From Cycas panzhihuaensis (taxonomy: Eukaryota > Cycadophyta), in NCBI GenBank assembly GCA_023213395.1, contig CM041465.1, forward strand, positions 28,961,741 through 29,025,740: a DNA stretch of 64,000 nt, written 5' to 3'. Shown piece by piece: positions 44,864-56,700 of this stretch. Position numbers and translations under genes: made by a program. The first letter of the stretch is position 1. Every line of letters starts with the position of its first letter. The notes beneath the pieces are model-generated. The model was not told the origin of the DNA, made no database searches, and saw nothing but the letters and a program-made list of their open reading frames with translations.

Positions 44864-45390
44864 GTGGTAAATATTTCAAAATAATTGTAAAAGGATGTTG
44901 TTGTATAATAGTGAAACCCGAGATTCTTTATAAGTAGAGGGTAACAAGTGATTGATAATAATACAAAATACTTAAGTGAATGAGATGTTACTAGCTTATG
45001 CTATTATGTAAGTACAAAGACTAATGAGTGAGAAATTTGACAACAACTCAATAGATTATATTTGAATTAAGAAATTCATCCATGATGGCTTTGAATGTGT
45101 AGGTGGATGCTTCCATAAAGAGAGCCTTAAACCTATAACTTGAATAATGAATTTATGTAATATGCTTTTGAAAATATTATAAATGTAAAATATGAGATGA
45201 GATGACAGAAGTATAATAGAGATTGGCAATGGATACAAATAAGCAAATAGTAATAGTAATTAGAATCATATAGATATACCAATAGTATGACAAACTCCTT
45301 TATAACTTTGAGTGAGATTCCTTGATAGCTTATCCAAGTTGTCTTTGAATAATAGCTTTTACAAATAGGAAAGATGCCTTTCATACCAAA
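44864..45390 (-). other. Co-C leader, right part, with primer binding site
   Basis: No gene. On the minus strand TGGTATGAAAGGC (45387-45375), three bases inside the 5' LTR, is a degenerate initiator-tRNA-type priming site. Confidence 0.6.
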
Positions 45391-45718
45391 TGATAGAATC
45401 AAGGGATATAGGGAACAAAATGAGAATGTAAAAAGGAGATAACCATCAATCCCATGAGAGTGGTGGTGTTGATGAACACTTGAGTCTTCAAACCTAATGA
45501 ATAAATAAGTAGGATTGAGTAGGATATGGAACACCACTCAAAGTCTACCATCAACTAAAATTGATAAAAGATAGAGATGTTGTTGCTAAGATCTAATATA
45601 ATGCAACTAGGCTCTAACATAATGACGTCACAATATCTCTGCTAATCTAGGTTATCACCCCAATGTGGGTAATTAAACCAAGGTATATATGAGCCCTAAT
45701 ATAGGCATTATTCCGATA
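45391..45718 (-). repeat. Co-C 5' LTR
   Basis: Plus-strand reading TGATAGAATCAAGGG...CATTATTCCGATA. Aligns along its length with 31037-31373. It stood alone on the far side of Co-D and would look like a solo LTR if the nesting were missed. Confidence 0.88.
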
Positions 45719-46631
45719 ATGTAAGACTAAATCTAGTTTTCTTCATTATAATGTAAGCCCTTAAGAGGATTAACATATAGGAGAATGAAGGATAGGCATA
45801 GATCCATTCATTGGGGCTCTATTAACCATTAATTGACAACCCCTTCATCAATGCAGAATGGCTAAAGCCATTAGTTCCATCTAATAAATAATGGAATATT
45901 AGCTTATAGGTGCCCATAGATTGAGTATTCCATGTATGTGGTATTAGAGACATACAAATCACTGACAGGGACATAGGAAGGATCCTAAGGGTCATTTAGT
46001 GTGGAGTAGAGATCTGGTTGAACTAGGTTATAGACAAAGAGTCTCAAAAGATATATAGCTAATATTTTATAGGATTTATAGACCAATTTAGCATCCACGG
46101 GATCTCATTAGAGGCTATGAGGATGGTGGAAGGGATCCCAACACTTAGGATAGTGTTGGAACAGATTATAGTATTATAGATTACCAAGATGTAGATCTTC
46201 ATAGGGTTTAGCTTAATGGGTAGGGATTATTAAATAATGTGAGGCATGCACCTAAATGAACTAAGGTAGCTTAATTCTTAATAATATGGTTCAATAGTTA
46301 AGTCACATATAGAGACATAGGCATGGAGGATTTTCTTATAGCTTTGTCCTTATATGATGGCTATATGACCATATCCCATTGATGAGATTAATTGAATTGC
46401 TAAGAGAGTTAAGTATTATGGACCCTACCATAAATAGATGGCACATACACTCTCAAGTCCATAATAGATAAGTAGTGGTGGTTAGGAGTATATCTAATCC
46501 TTTATTAAGTAGCATTATAAGGAACCAACTAGTTCCAAACCCCTATGACAAGATGTAGGCCTAGATAAATAAAGAGGTTAATGATGGTGAGAAGGTAGTG
46601 AGAGGGAGACCACCATTTATACCTATGTGAA
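45719..46631. other. AT-rich stretch, no sure gene
   Basis: Plus-strand frames give scattered segments (for example an AWRIFL...YPIDEI run near 46325-46400) that could be the body of a protein leading into the coiled-coil piece at 46632, but no domain can be named. Confidence 0.35.
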
Positions 46632-46925
46632 GTGAACAAGGAGCAGGTGGTGAGGTAAGAGGATAGGGTGATGAGGGAGAAGGCATTTATTATTAGAGAA
46701 TAGGATGAGCTAAGAGCAACTGTTAGTGCACTAGGAGAGGAAGTAGATAAACTAGGTGCTAATCAAGGAGATGATGTAGGTAGAGGAGAAGAGGGTGAGG
46801 TTGATGGAGAGATAGAGGGAGTACTAAGAGAAAATTCACCTACTCATATCATGGATAACAACTCTAATACTACTTATATAGTAATGGTAGGTGAGGAGGG
46901 AGGTAGAGAGGTCCCTCAACAATAA
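46632..46925 (+). pseudogene. Coiled-coil coding remnant, PMD-protein-like C-terminus (uncertain)
   Basis: A frame ending in TAA at 46923-46925 with only two inner stops encodes VNKEQVV, MREKAFIIRE, stop, DELRATVSALGEEVDKLGAN, then an acidic Gly/Glu/Asp tail (GRGEEGEVDGEIEG). The heptad-like DELRATVSAL segment resembles RDELRRWVEALEA in the PMD gene at 1774-3666, and in that gene too a charged low-complexity part adjoins the coil. No mobile domain itself is recognisable upstream. Similarity of coiled coils is weak evidence, so this is a suggestion only. Confidence 0.35.
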
Positions 46926-47959
46926 GATAATGTAGGAGCACCATGCCTAGTAAATACTTTTCACTTATGTTTTATTTGTTAAATGTTGACTTAGATTACT
47001 AGATAGTCTTCATAATTTTGTTTAGCTCATTCTTAATTAAATCAGTTAGCTATAATATATGTATTTGGTAGTTGAGAGGATGATAGATCTTACCAAGGTG
47101 AGGATAATCCATGATATCCTACATCTATATGCATTTTATTCAAAGTGGCCTATCACTTAGCATGAGAGTAATTAGACATTATGGGGCCCTCTCATTTAGT
47201 ATTTTGATCATGGTGTTTGAGCATAAGATATGTACCAAGATGTAGTAGGGTGACTAGGAATAAGAGAGGCCAAGTTGTGAGCTATTGAAGATGAGCAGTG
47301 TTATTTATATAAGATGACCATTCTATAGGTAGGTGAGTATATAACTCCTTCAAGTAACATGAGTATATAATAGGGAAGACATGGCCTTCATAGGAGAGAG
47401 ACGATATATAACCACTCACATAGTTGATACATACTAGGTGGGAAAAGTAGCTCTCATCATCCCTTGTAGGGATAAACATGTACATGGGGAGAGAGTTGAG
47501 AGGGGAGGGCCATGAGTCCATTCCATAGGTATAGGGATGTGAGAGTAGGTCTAGTTATGATGATTTATACATACCCATGGAAGCTATAAGACCATTATAT
47601 TATATATATATATTAGATATGTCATATGACGTTTCATATATACATTACTTTACCTACCTATCCCCACCACCTTTTTTGTTTGTTATAATGTTAGTACCAT
47701 AAACATGCTTGGGTTTATGCTTTAGATGTATTTATGATAACCATTATTATGCTTTGGTGATGGTATTCATATGTTAGTTTATACTAATTTTAGAGTGTTA
47801 ATTTATATTCATTTCAAAGTGATACCTTCAGCTTAAAAGAGAAGGTCATAAGTAATGATACTCTAAGATATATGAGACTAAAGAGTTATCTTCCATGTTT
47901 TGATTATGTAAGATATATTAAATGGTAATTTATAAAAAATAAGATAATAATGATAAATC
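46926..47959. other. AT-rich stretch, no gene recognised
   Basis: Short frames on both strands show no domain. A TATATATATA run stands at about 47600. Confidence 0.4.
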
Positions 47960-48250
47960 CTAATCATAAAGGGAATATAGCCTATGAGAATGAATACAAT
48001 AGACACTAATAAGTTAAATGATCATAACCTAAGAATCAAAATAAACATCAATAGAACCATGATAAAAGTGTAAGACATCTATCAAAGCTTCTATAATTGC
48101 AATGCATTCAAATTCTTTATTAGTTTCTTGAGGAAAGAACATGCCAACATAAGTTACAAGATTGCCTAGTTGGTCATGCACTACCCATATAGTAATACAC
48201 AGTCTTGGATTACCCTGATTACCCCCATTGGTATGTATACTCAATGCCAT
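47960..48250 (-). pseudogene. Archaeal-type RNase H remnant, second copy
   Basis: Minus strand, open from 48250 to 48029 and then with a stop at a Gln position: SIHTNGGNQGNPRLC where DGGNQGNPG is expected (first catalytic Asp now Asn), VVHDQLGNLVTYVGMFFPQ, TNKEFECIAIIEALIDVLHF with the Glu, GSIDVYFDS with the second Asp, and a decayed LTQVY segment to about 47960. It matches the copy at 4822-5250 (GIFLPEATNNEAEYI, ALIDALHF, LYDSQVVV). It would cleave RNA in hybrids; the loss of the first Asp and the stops exclude activity. No RT or integrase was recognised nearby. Confidence 0.8.
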
Positions 48251-49828
48251 GGTGAGAGAGGACCAATATTCAAAGACACATTAATAGATATAGGAAGATG
48301 CAATAATCAACCTATGAAGAATCAATTCCTATATAAGAGACTTGGTTTTGACTATAAAATAAAAGAGAGATAGATTTATGATTAGGTTTTCTCACCATAA
48401 TAATATCACACCAAACATACATGAAAGTAAAGACTACAAAGGTGTTGAATAGGTTTTAATCACAAGTGAGGCTACAACAAGCTTAAGAAACTACATTTGA
48501 AGGTCTTGAATGACATACCCAAATGAACTTAGCTTAAAATAGATATAGATGGAGTCACACAACTTGATCTAAATAATAAGAAAGTGTAATAGATAGACAA
48601 ACAACTTATAAACTATTAACTAGATCATTCCATATGATGGTTTAGAAGAGGATCATGGTGAACCAAGCATTGTTCAACCTACTTTCTAGAAGATGCTCAT
48701 CCATCATCTCAACTATAACCATCATATAATTTTCATCAAGATAAGATGAAGAGAGATAGAACAAATAATTATGGATGACCAATGATACCTAATCATGAAA
48801 CATATTCTAATACTGCAATAAGAATGACCCTTTTTAATGAAAGCAAGGAAATAAGAACCATGAACCAAAATCTTCAAAGGCCAAGTTATAGAAAAAGAAA
48901 AGAACTCTAGATTAAAATGTCTCTAAGTCTAAAGGGAAGGTGGTAGAATGAGCAATAACCTTAGGAGAATAGTGAGAGGCTACTAAGAACCATAACAAAT
49001 AATAGGTCAAACAAGCATATATATAAGATCTACAAATCTATAAAGAGTGCTTATAAGCAAAGTTAGTCAAAATTAAAAATCCATGAGTAAGAATATAAAA
49101 GGAACAAAATATATCATGTAACAAAAGAATCTAATTATTTAAGCTCTACATCTAGTTACTATTTTGATAGTTAGAGCTAGATAACTTAAGAGGAAAAGGT
49201 AATAGTGTCTCAACCAAAGTAAGTGAAGTAAAAGTTTATGCTTAATGACCAATGATTATGTCTAGTAGTGAGATAATATACTTATATGGTTATTAAGAAT
49301 GAATCATATATAAGAAAGCTTTAAGCTTAATCTAAGAGTGAAATCAAAGAAAGAGAGAAGCTAGATCTATATGTAAGTAATGATTACAAAGAGATAGAAA
49401 GAAGGATCATTCATTATTTAGGCTCACTAGACGGTATGACTTTTAGAGCCATAGTTTATCCTTATTAGGGAGAGTTATCTATCTTCGGGGATGGGGGAGA
49501 CTACCATACTTTAGGCTCTTTAATAGATGAGTTTCTTAGAGCCATATATTATACTCATTATGAAGTTATTCTTTGGTTAGGCTCATGGTGGAGTAAAGGT
49601 CATCTAGATAAATAAGAACTTTATCATGGCTAGAAAAACCTTTAACAAGTGAGGATGGATTGAAGCATGTCATGCAAGTAAGAAATTGGTTATCAAAGTA
49701 TAAAGGAAAGAGAAATCAAAGTAAGCATCTCATAATGGCATAATAGGTTATGACAAGATGAAATTGCCTCATGCCATTATAATCCTAGGTGAAACTAAGA
49801 GGTAACTTATTGAAGGGAGCCTTGGACT
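48251..49828. other. AT-rich stretch with dispersed repeat, no gene
   Basis: No domain on either strand. 49450-49570 carries the CATAGTTTA repeat. The left boundary of Co-E is at 49829. Confidence 0.45.
49450..49570. repeat. Dispersed CATAGTTTAGGCTC repeat, locus 3
   Basis: TTTTAGAGCCATAGTTTATCC, ACTACCATACTTTAGGCTC and TTAGAGCCATATATTATAC occur in the same order as at 30130-30260. Confidence 0.6.
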
Positions 49829-50311
49829 TAATAAAAGAATTAATATTGATTTCATTAATTTAACATTAGCCATTTTGTAAATGTAATGTATATTTGTAAT
49901 ATTAATATGATATTAGTAAAGTTAGTACATTATAATGGTATTAGTCTCATGTTTATATTAAGTTATAACTTGAGGTTATGAGCTTAAGCATGTGGGATTA
50001 TTTTTGGTCACACCTCATTGTAATGCTTTTATAAGTTGATCATACAAGGTGCCAAATATCATCTTGTATGATCAACCCTTCACATTCTTTGATGTCTCTC
50101 TCATAACTATAAAATGCATGTATATATAAGGTATAACATTAATGTATTAAAAATGTATTTAATGAGTGGTTAATGAAATATTTTTTTATATTAGAGGATT
50201 GGCAAATTTAATCTCCTTATATTATCTTTATGTGTATTTTGTGAATGTGTTTTTACTATTTCATGTGACTTGAACCTAAGTGGAAGTTGGGACAAATTCT
50301 CGCTCTCTTCA
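49829..50311 (+). repeat. Co-E 5' LTR
   Basis: About 483 bp, TAATAAAAGAATTAAT (from TG) to CTCTCTTCA. The first ~170 bp match 62362-62537. It contains an inverted pair GATCATACAAGGTG/ATCTTGTATGATC and a TATATATAAGG box near 50126. Confidence 0.85.
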
Positions 50312-50313
50312 CT

Positions 50314-50325
50314 TGGTATTAGAGC
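50314..50325 (+). other. Co-E primer binding site
   Basis: TGGTATTAGAGC, one base off the initiator-tRNA complement, two bases after the LTR. Confidence 0.85.
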
Positions 50326-52383
50326 TGGGTTCCTTATTAATGCACTTAGTAGTTGGGGTATAGAGTTGTATGTTACATAATGCTCTCTCATTAGATTTAA
50401 TAGTTTCAAGCCACTTCTAAATGTATCACTCTTGATCTGGGTAGAAATTTAGTGAGTTTACATATAGGCCTTAAACTAGAGTATACCTTCAAAATACCCC
50501 TAAATATTTCTTCTATAGTCCCATAAATATATGCTATATGTGTGTGAAGAGAAAATCTATAAATTGTTAGGATATCAATAAGGCCAACCTATGGTCAAGG
50601 CCAACAAAATTCAAGGGAAGTACCTATAAAGTGGGTTTTGTTTATTTTTTCCTATAATTTTTAGACCCAAAGAAATAATTACATAGTTCTCTTTTTCCCA
50701 TTATATTTTATGCCATTGATCTATAGATAATCTTTGCTCTTTTTTTAATCTCCCTTGCATTCATTACTTAGGATGTCTTTTTTCTATTATATTCCCAACT
50801 AAGATTCTACCATTTATCTTATCCAATGTACTTATTGTTGCAGTAGTTATTACCTAAGGAGGTTTTACTAGTTGATTTGATATTACTAGCTAGAGTGGCC
50901 TATCAATTTGCTTCTTTCCTAGTTCATCTAATGGATGTTGTAGCTAAAACATTCTCAGATTAAGTTTCACTGCCAGTGACTTTTAGTGCACTATAAAGTA
51001 AGGCTTAAGATGTTAGTAGTGGTAGCAAAAAAGATCATCATAATAACAATAGGCCTTTTCTTCTTCTCCTCATTTATAAGATAATGGCTAACATAAGTCT
51101 ACATGATACAAATCTAATGTTTGCCCATTGATCTCTACACATAAATTCTTAGTTGAGAGATAGGTTATGAGGCTCCTCATAGACCTACCGTGGATACCAT
51201 TGCTTGTACTATATTTCCTTTCTCTAGATGTTGTAATTACTATTATCCATTGATATAAATGGTCAATGAAGGTTAATGAATGTGATACTAGAGGCTAATC
51301 AATTTATTAAAAGGAACATCTAGGCATGGTCTAGGGAAGAGACCAAATTTATTTCATCTAGACATTCTAATAAAAGAGATTGAATTACATTTTTTTTATT
51401 ATGGTGATTAATTTTGTGGAGGTGTGATTTGGGTGACTGCACATTTTTTAATGGTTCACAATTCATTATGCGATGAATAAAATAATGCACTATGACCACT
51501 TGATGAGATCCTTGCAGTGTCATCAACCCAAATATAGTGTCATTTCTCTATTTCATAGCTTTAGCAAGGAGAAATTTCCCTCAATATTCATTTTTAATTA
51601 TTCTATTTTTTAAAACTCATCATTTGATTTTTTTTAAAATTTTTAAGTTTTAAAACTTTAGCTTATATATTTTAGAATATTCAAAGAATGTTCCTATTTT
51701 AATTTTGATCTTAATCTAAAGATTTATTTTTTAATTATTTTTTAACTTGTTTTAGTCATTTTAAGCCTAGTTTTCAATCTATTTAAGGTAATCTTTCTAG
51801 TTTTTAGGGGATTTTTTAGTTTTTGATATATTTCTATTAAAACATAAAAATAAAAATCATAAAATCTTAAATAAAAAAAAATTGAAAGATTAAATATAAT
51901 AACTCCTAATTGAACCACCTTGATTAACACCTTTGCAAGGGGGATGGTTAGGATCCTTGAAGTTACCACTCCCACATACACTATTATGCTTTCTTAAACT
52001 CTATAAAGTATAGGGTAAGGTAACAACTATCAAGTATATTGAGTGGTAGGCTAAGGTGTTTACCTAAGCCTTAGAGTTTGGAGACCAAGATAGACCTAAA
52101 GAGGGTGAGTGACCCAATTGTAAGCATGCCCTTAGATGATAATCTATCATTTAGGCTATAAATCCAACATAGTTAGGTCAACAATATTGGGGGTTTAGTA
52201 GACCCTTCAATAGTGCCCATGTATCTTCAAGTATATAAGGTCCCTAAGCTATCACTTATAAGCAGGTACACCATTAGAGAGAATCATCTTAATTACTAAG
52301 GGCTATTAGGAAAGGAGACATAGAGACTATAACTACTAGACTAACAAAACTTTATAGGTATACAAGTAATATACTTGAGATAA
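50326..52383 (+). other. Co-E untranslated leader
   Basis: About 2 kb of AT-rich sequence with no domain. Confidence 0.6.
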
Positions 52384-53157
52384 AGTAGCACTTCAAATGG
52401 TCACAACTAATATAATTAAATTATCTAGTAGTGATAATTTCTTAGCTTAGAAGGAAAAAGTCAAGAATATTCTAGAAATCAATAGACTATATGCTTATGT
52501 TTCTAGAAATTCCCATGCTTAAAGATACTCAACATCCCAATGATCTTGATGTTGTTATTCTAGTCAATCTTAATGCTTTAGCTGCCTTTAAAGAATTTGA
52601 TGAAGTTACCCTTTTATTCCTACACCTATTCTACGAAGATAAGGTTGACCAAATATTAAACTTACACCTACTTCTATTGATGCTTGGAATATAATCTGTA
52701 CACTATATAAGAGGAAAGACAGTGTAAGAGTGATTATACTCAAATCTCAACTCTATTCTATACCATTTGTAGGATCTATTATAGTCCATTTGACACAAAT
52801 TAAATTAATTAAGAACCAATTGAGTGTTATGGGTCAACCACCTAATGACAGTAACTTTCTATAGTTAATGTTTTATGAGTTGTATATAATTCCCTCATAT
52901 CCAACCTATCTCATATATATCATATTATTATACTTACTTTTGACACCTTTGAAGGTCTTCTACTTCAAGAGGAATGTATCCTAAGCAGATTGAGAGATTT
53001 AAATGAATCCTCTTCAACTCTAGCCTTTGTAGCATATCATAGAAGGAGACAATAGTGCCTACATCTAACTTAGTAGCTCAATTCAATGAATTTGAACCAA
53101 CATCTATATAATTAATATCAGTAATAATTATAATATTCTACTTAGGTTATTTTTAAC
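52384..53157 (+). pseudogene. Co-E gag, left part
   Basis: Opens near MVTTNIIKLSSSDNFLA. The recognisable capsid region, in two frames, has AWNIICTLYKRKDSVRVIIL, KSQLYSIPFVGSIIVHLTQI and IKNQLSVMGQPPNDS, typical of UBN2-type copia gags (AW...LY.R..S.R...L..QL). It breaks off at 53157, the left junction of Co-F, and continues at 59148 with the zinc knuckle. Start not certain. Confidence 0.8.
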
Positions 53158-53510
53158 TATTCGGGAACATGAAATCATACATAAATATTCCCATACGTAG
53201 GATCTTTAACCATACATAATAAGCAACAAATATAAATATATAAAAAATAGGTGCACAATACACAGTATATATGTGGGAAACCCTTGCAGGAAAAAACCCA
53301 CCACAAAAAGAATTTATTATGAATTACTTGATTATTGCACAATGGATTGATATAATGATCTTAGATGTTGAATATACAAGGCTTCAAGGCATTTATACTC
53401 TTCAAGAGATGTCACTTGATTAGGTTTGTGACCCTCCAAATAAGTTGCACCTTTTCACTTAATTAAACCACATTAACATTAACTAAGTGGCTTAATAATT
53501 AACCACCACA
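53158..53510 (-). repeat. Co-F 3' LTR
   Basis: Minus-strand reading starts TGTGGTGGTTAATTATTAAG after the tract AAGGGGGGATGTAAA and ends in GTTCCCGAATA. Pairs with 58779-59147. Confidence 0.9.
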
Positions 53511-53639
53511 TTTACATCCCCCCTTAGTGTGAATGTAGGGAACCTGTAATGTGTAGTAGTTGAGTTATCATGAAGGCTAGGACTATCCTACAACTTCTTT
53601 ATCCTTATCGATGCATCCCCCCTTAAGGATAACATTGGT

Positions 53640-55190
53640 GAGTCCAAGTCCAGTATACATCTTCATGAATTGATCTTTAGTGAGTGGCTTAGTGAATATG
53701 TTCGTAAGCTATGATTCACTTAGACAATAGTTAACTTGTAGCTTTCCTGACTTGATATGTTCATAAATGTAATGGTGATTAATCTCTATATGCTTCATAT
53801 GCACATGAAACTCTAAATTCTTTGATAGGTGAATGGTACTCTGATTATCAACAAACAGAATCAGATGTCCATTGGAAATGCTAAGAAATTCCAAGAGACC
53901 TTGCAGCCATACTACTTCCTTCGTACCAACACTGAGTCCTTGATATTCTACTTTTGTAGAAGATAGCACCATTGTTTGCTGCTTCTTTGACTGCCACGAA
54001 ACAAATCCATTGCCAATACTAAATAAGTATCTAGTAGTGGACTTTTGATCATCAAAATCTCCTTCCTAATCAGCATCTGTGTATCTATGTAACCTAATCT
54101 TCTTACCTCTGTGGTATTCAAGACTAAGATTGATTATCCCCTTCAAATATTTCAGAATCTACTTTACTAAAATCAAATGAGGCTCTTGAGGATTCTGCAT
54201 GTAGTGGAAAACCAATCCAATAGCATAAGTGATATTTAGCCTGGTATGAGCCAAATAGATGAGACTCCCTACCAATTGGCGATACTTAGTGCCATCTACA
54301 GAAGGTTGGGCCATGTCCTTCTGCAACCTTATGCCTTTTACATATGGTGTTGTAATAGGTTTGTAGTGCTGCATTCCAAATCTCTCCAATAAGTTCTTCA
54401 CATATTGTAATTGCAACAACACGATCCTATCTTCCATCTGCCTAATCTAAATGCCCAAGAAATAATAAAGTTCCTTGAGATCCATCATGTCAAATGAAGC
54501 TCCTAAATTAGATTTGACTTCGTCTATAGCCTTGCCATGATTATCGTCGATGATTAGATCATCCACATACACCATGAAGCAATTATGGAAGTCCCTCTTC
54601 TCTTCACATACAAGTTTGGGTCGAGTTTTGAAATTTCAAAACCTTTAGCTTTCAACTTGGCATCTATCTTCTCATACCAAGCGCAGGGTGCTTGTTTTAG
54701 GCCATAGATTAACTTCTTCAAATGGTAAACATGATGCTCCTAGCCATCCTTAACAAATCCTAGAGGCTGCGACATGTATATCTCCTCCTTTAGATCCCCA
54801 TTAAGGAATGCAAACTTAATGTCCATTTGGTGTAACTCCTAATCTAATGCAACTACTAAGGAAATGAGTAAGCAGACTGTTATCATTCTAGAGACTGGTG
54901 CAAACATCTCATCATAGGCAATTCCTTCTTTCTACTTGAATCCCTACATAACAAGTCTAGCCTTATACTTGTCCACCTCTCCATCTGAGTGGAACTTTGT
55001 CTTATAGACCCACTTGCATTGTACAAGGTTCTTCGATAGAGGGAGTAGGAACAAATCCCACATATAATTCTTCATTAGAGAACCATACTCTTCCTCTATT
55101 ACAGCTCTCCATTGTGAATCTCCTTTTTCTTCAACAATTAAATCAGGATCACTGGAGTCATTGGTGTCTACCAATAGAGTTTAACTAGTA
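53640..55190 (-). pseudogene. Co-F reverse transcriptase and RNase H
   Basis: Minus strand. RT: DSQWRAVIEEEYGSLMKNYM, LVQCKWVYKTKFHSDG, KYKARLV, then [40 protein letters not shown]. After frame changes comes VDDLIIDDNHG with the Asp pair. Open stretch 54437-54159: IVLLQLQYVKNLLERFGMQ, YRQLVGSLIYLAHTRLNITY. RNase H: EGDFDDQKSTTRYLFSIG, open stretch 53972-53709 with VLSSTKVEYQGLSVGTKEVV, ILFVDNQSTIHLSKN, IEINHHYIYEHIKSGKLQV, then NIFTKPLTKDQF. SSTKVEY stands where SSTEAEY is usual, a further G-to-A change. Dead by stops and frame changes. Confidence 0.88.
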
Positions 55191-55306
55191 TGTTGATTTC
55201 TGGTTCATCTATCATCAGTTAGGATTTGCATTGCCACATTAGAATCTTCAATAGTTTTCCTTTCCTATAAAGGTATAGAAGGATCTGTTGCTGGAGGTAC
55301 TTCTTC

Positions 55307-56700
55307 TCATGGTGGCTTCTCACTATTAATGGTCCCACTTAGTCCTGCTTCCTGAGGTGCTACATCAACTGGCTCATCATCCTCTTCACTTGAAGAATCT
55401 AGGAATGGGAGAAGGGGAGTGTAAAAAGGTTCCTCTGATGATCTTTTAGCATGATACGTTAATGACTCATCAAATTTAATATCCTGACTAACCACAATCT
55501 TTTCTCCCTGTGGATCCCATAGTCTATAGGCTTTGTTCTCCGTGTAATACCCCATGAATATGCACTTTAGACATTTTTGATCTAGCTTCTTTTTGGTATC
55601 ATCTGGGATGTGGGCATATGCAATATACATTCTCAATTGGATAATGACAGGTTTATGACTAGTCCATTTCTCTTTAGGGGTCATGCTGTGAACTACCTGA
55701 GTGGGTACCCTATTCAAAATATAAATAGCAGTCACCATAGCTTTTGCCCAAGACATCAGTGGAAGGTTTTTTGCATGCACCATACACCTTGCCATCTCCA
55801 TCATGGTATGATTCTTTCTTTTGGAAACTCCATTCTATTGTGGGATATATAGGACTGTAAACTCTTGCTTTATACCATGGTTATGACAAAATTGATTAAA
55901 TGCATGATTTTCATACTCCTTGCCATTATTATTTCATAAAGATTTTATTTTGCAATCACATTCATTTTCAACCATCACTTTCCATTCACAGAAGTGATCA
56001 AATATGTATGACTTGTTCTCGAGAAAATAAACCCAGGATTTCATGGTTTAATCATCCATAAACTCAAGTGTATATTGAGCTCCTAATATTGAAGTGTATG
56101 GGAGTAGTCCCATAATATCTGAGTGCAAAAGCTCTAGCTTCTTCTTGGCTCTCCAAGCATTATCCCGAGTGAAAGGATAGCAGTGATGCATGCCATACAT
56201 ACACCCTTCACATACACCGTCTAAGTAGGAAACTAACAGTAGTCCTTCCACCATCTTTAACCTCTTCAGTAGTGTAATACACCTATAATTAAGGTGCCTA
56301 AGGTGATCGTGCCATAATTCACTTTCGTCATCTGCGTTGGCAATAAGGGAATAAGACTTCTTTTGAGATTAAAATTTCTCAAACACCTAGAAGTTGTTCG
56401 TAACTTTCTCGGTAGCTATGATAACAAAGTTCTATTTTAGGTCCTTTATTAGCCACTTATCATTATAGATCTTTACTTTCATACCTTATTTGTAGATCTC
56501 CCGAGTAGACAGAAGGTTCAACTATATCTTGGGTATATAATATACACCGAAAAACTTACCTCATGTAATGGAAACTTCACTGATACCATCTACCAGCAAC
56601 GTGGGAGCATCTCTAAGAATGATCTTAGCACCACTTTGATTTACATTTAATGTATTAAAGTTCTACCTTTGGTAAGAGATATGCTTCTGCGCTCCAGAAT
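55307..56700 (-). pseudogene. Co-F integrase
   Basis: Minus strand. Zinc region CEGCMYGMHHCYPF, then LELLHSDIMGLLPYTSI with the first Asp, LEFMDD, SYIFDHFCEWK, NNNGKEYENHAFNQF where DNGKEY is expected (second Asp now Asn), and GVSKRKNHTMMEMARCMVHA where GVSERKN is expected (catalytic Glu now Lys). Open from 55804: AKAMVTAIYILNRVPTQVVH, KWTSHKPVIIQLRMYIAYAH, CLKCIFMGYYTENKAYRLWD and a Glu/Asp-rich linker. Two of three catalytic residues are lost by G-to-A changes. Confidence 0.9.

Larger units (their letters stand above)
31037..45718 (-). mobile_element. Co-C: Ty1/copia retrotransposon, minus strand, interrupted by Co-D
   Basis: LTRs at 31037-31373 (3') and 45391-45718 (5') are clearly related. 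Flanks ATATA and ATGTA form a 5-bp target duplication with one G-to-A change. Reading right to left: 5' LTR, primer binding site just left of 45391, leader, [Co-D], leader, gag, protease, integrase, RT, RNase H, polypurine tract at 31374-31383 and 3' LTR. Without Co-D the element is about 7.1 kb. Confidence 0.88.

Noticed and set aside
45391-45718. Solo LTR
   Set aside because: It has a degenerate priming site just inside, a partner at 31037-31373 and matching flanks, so it is the 5' LTR of Co-C.
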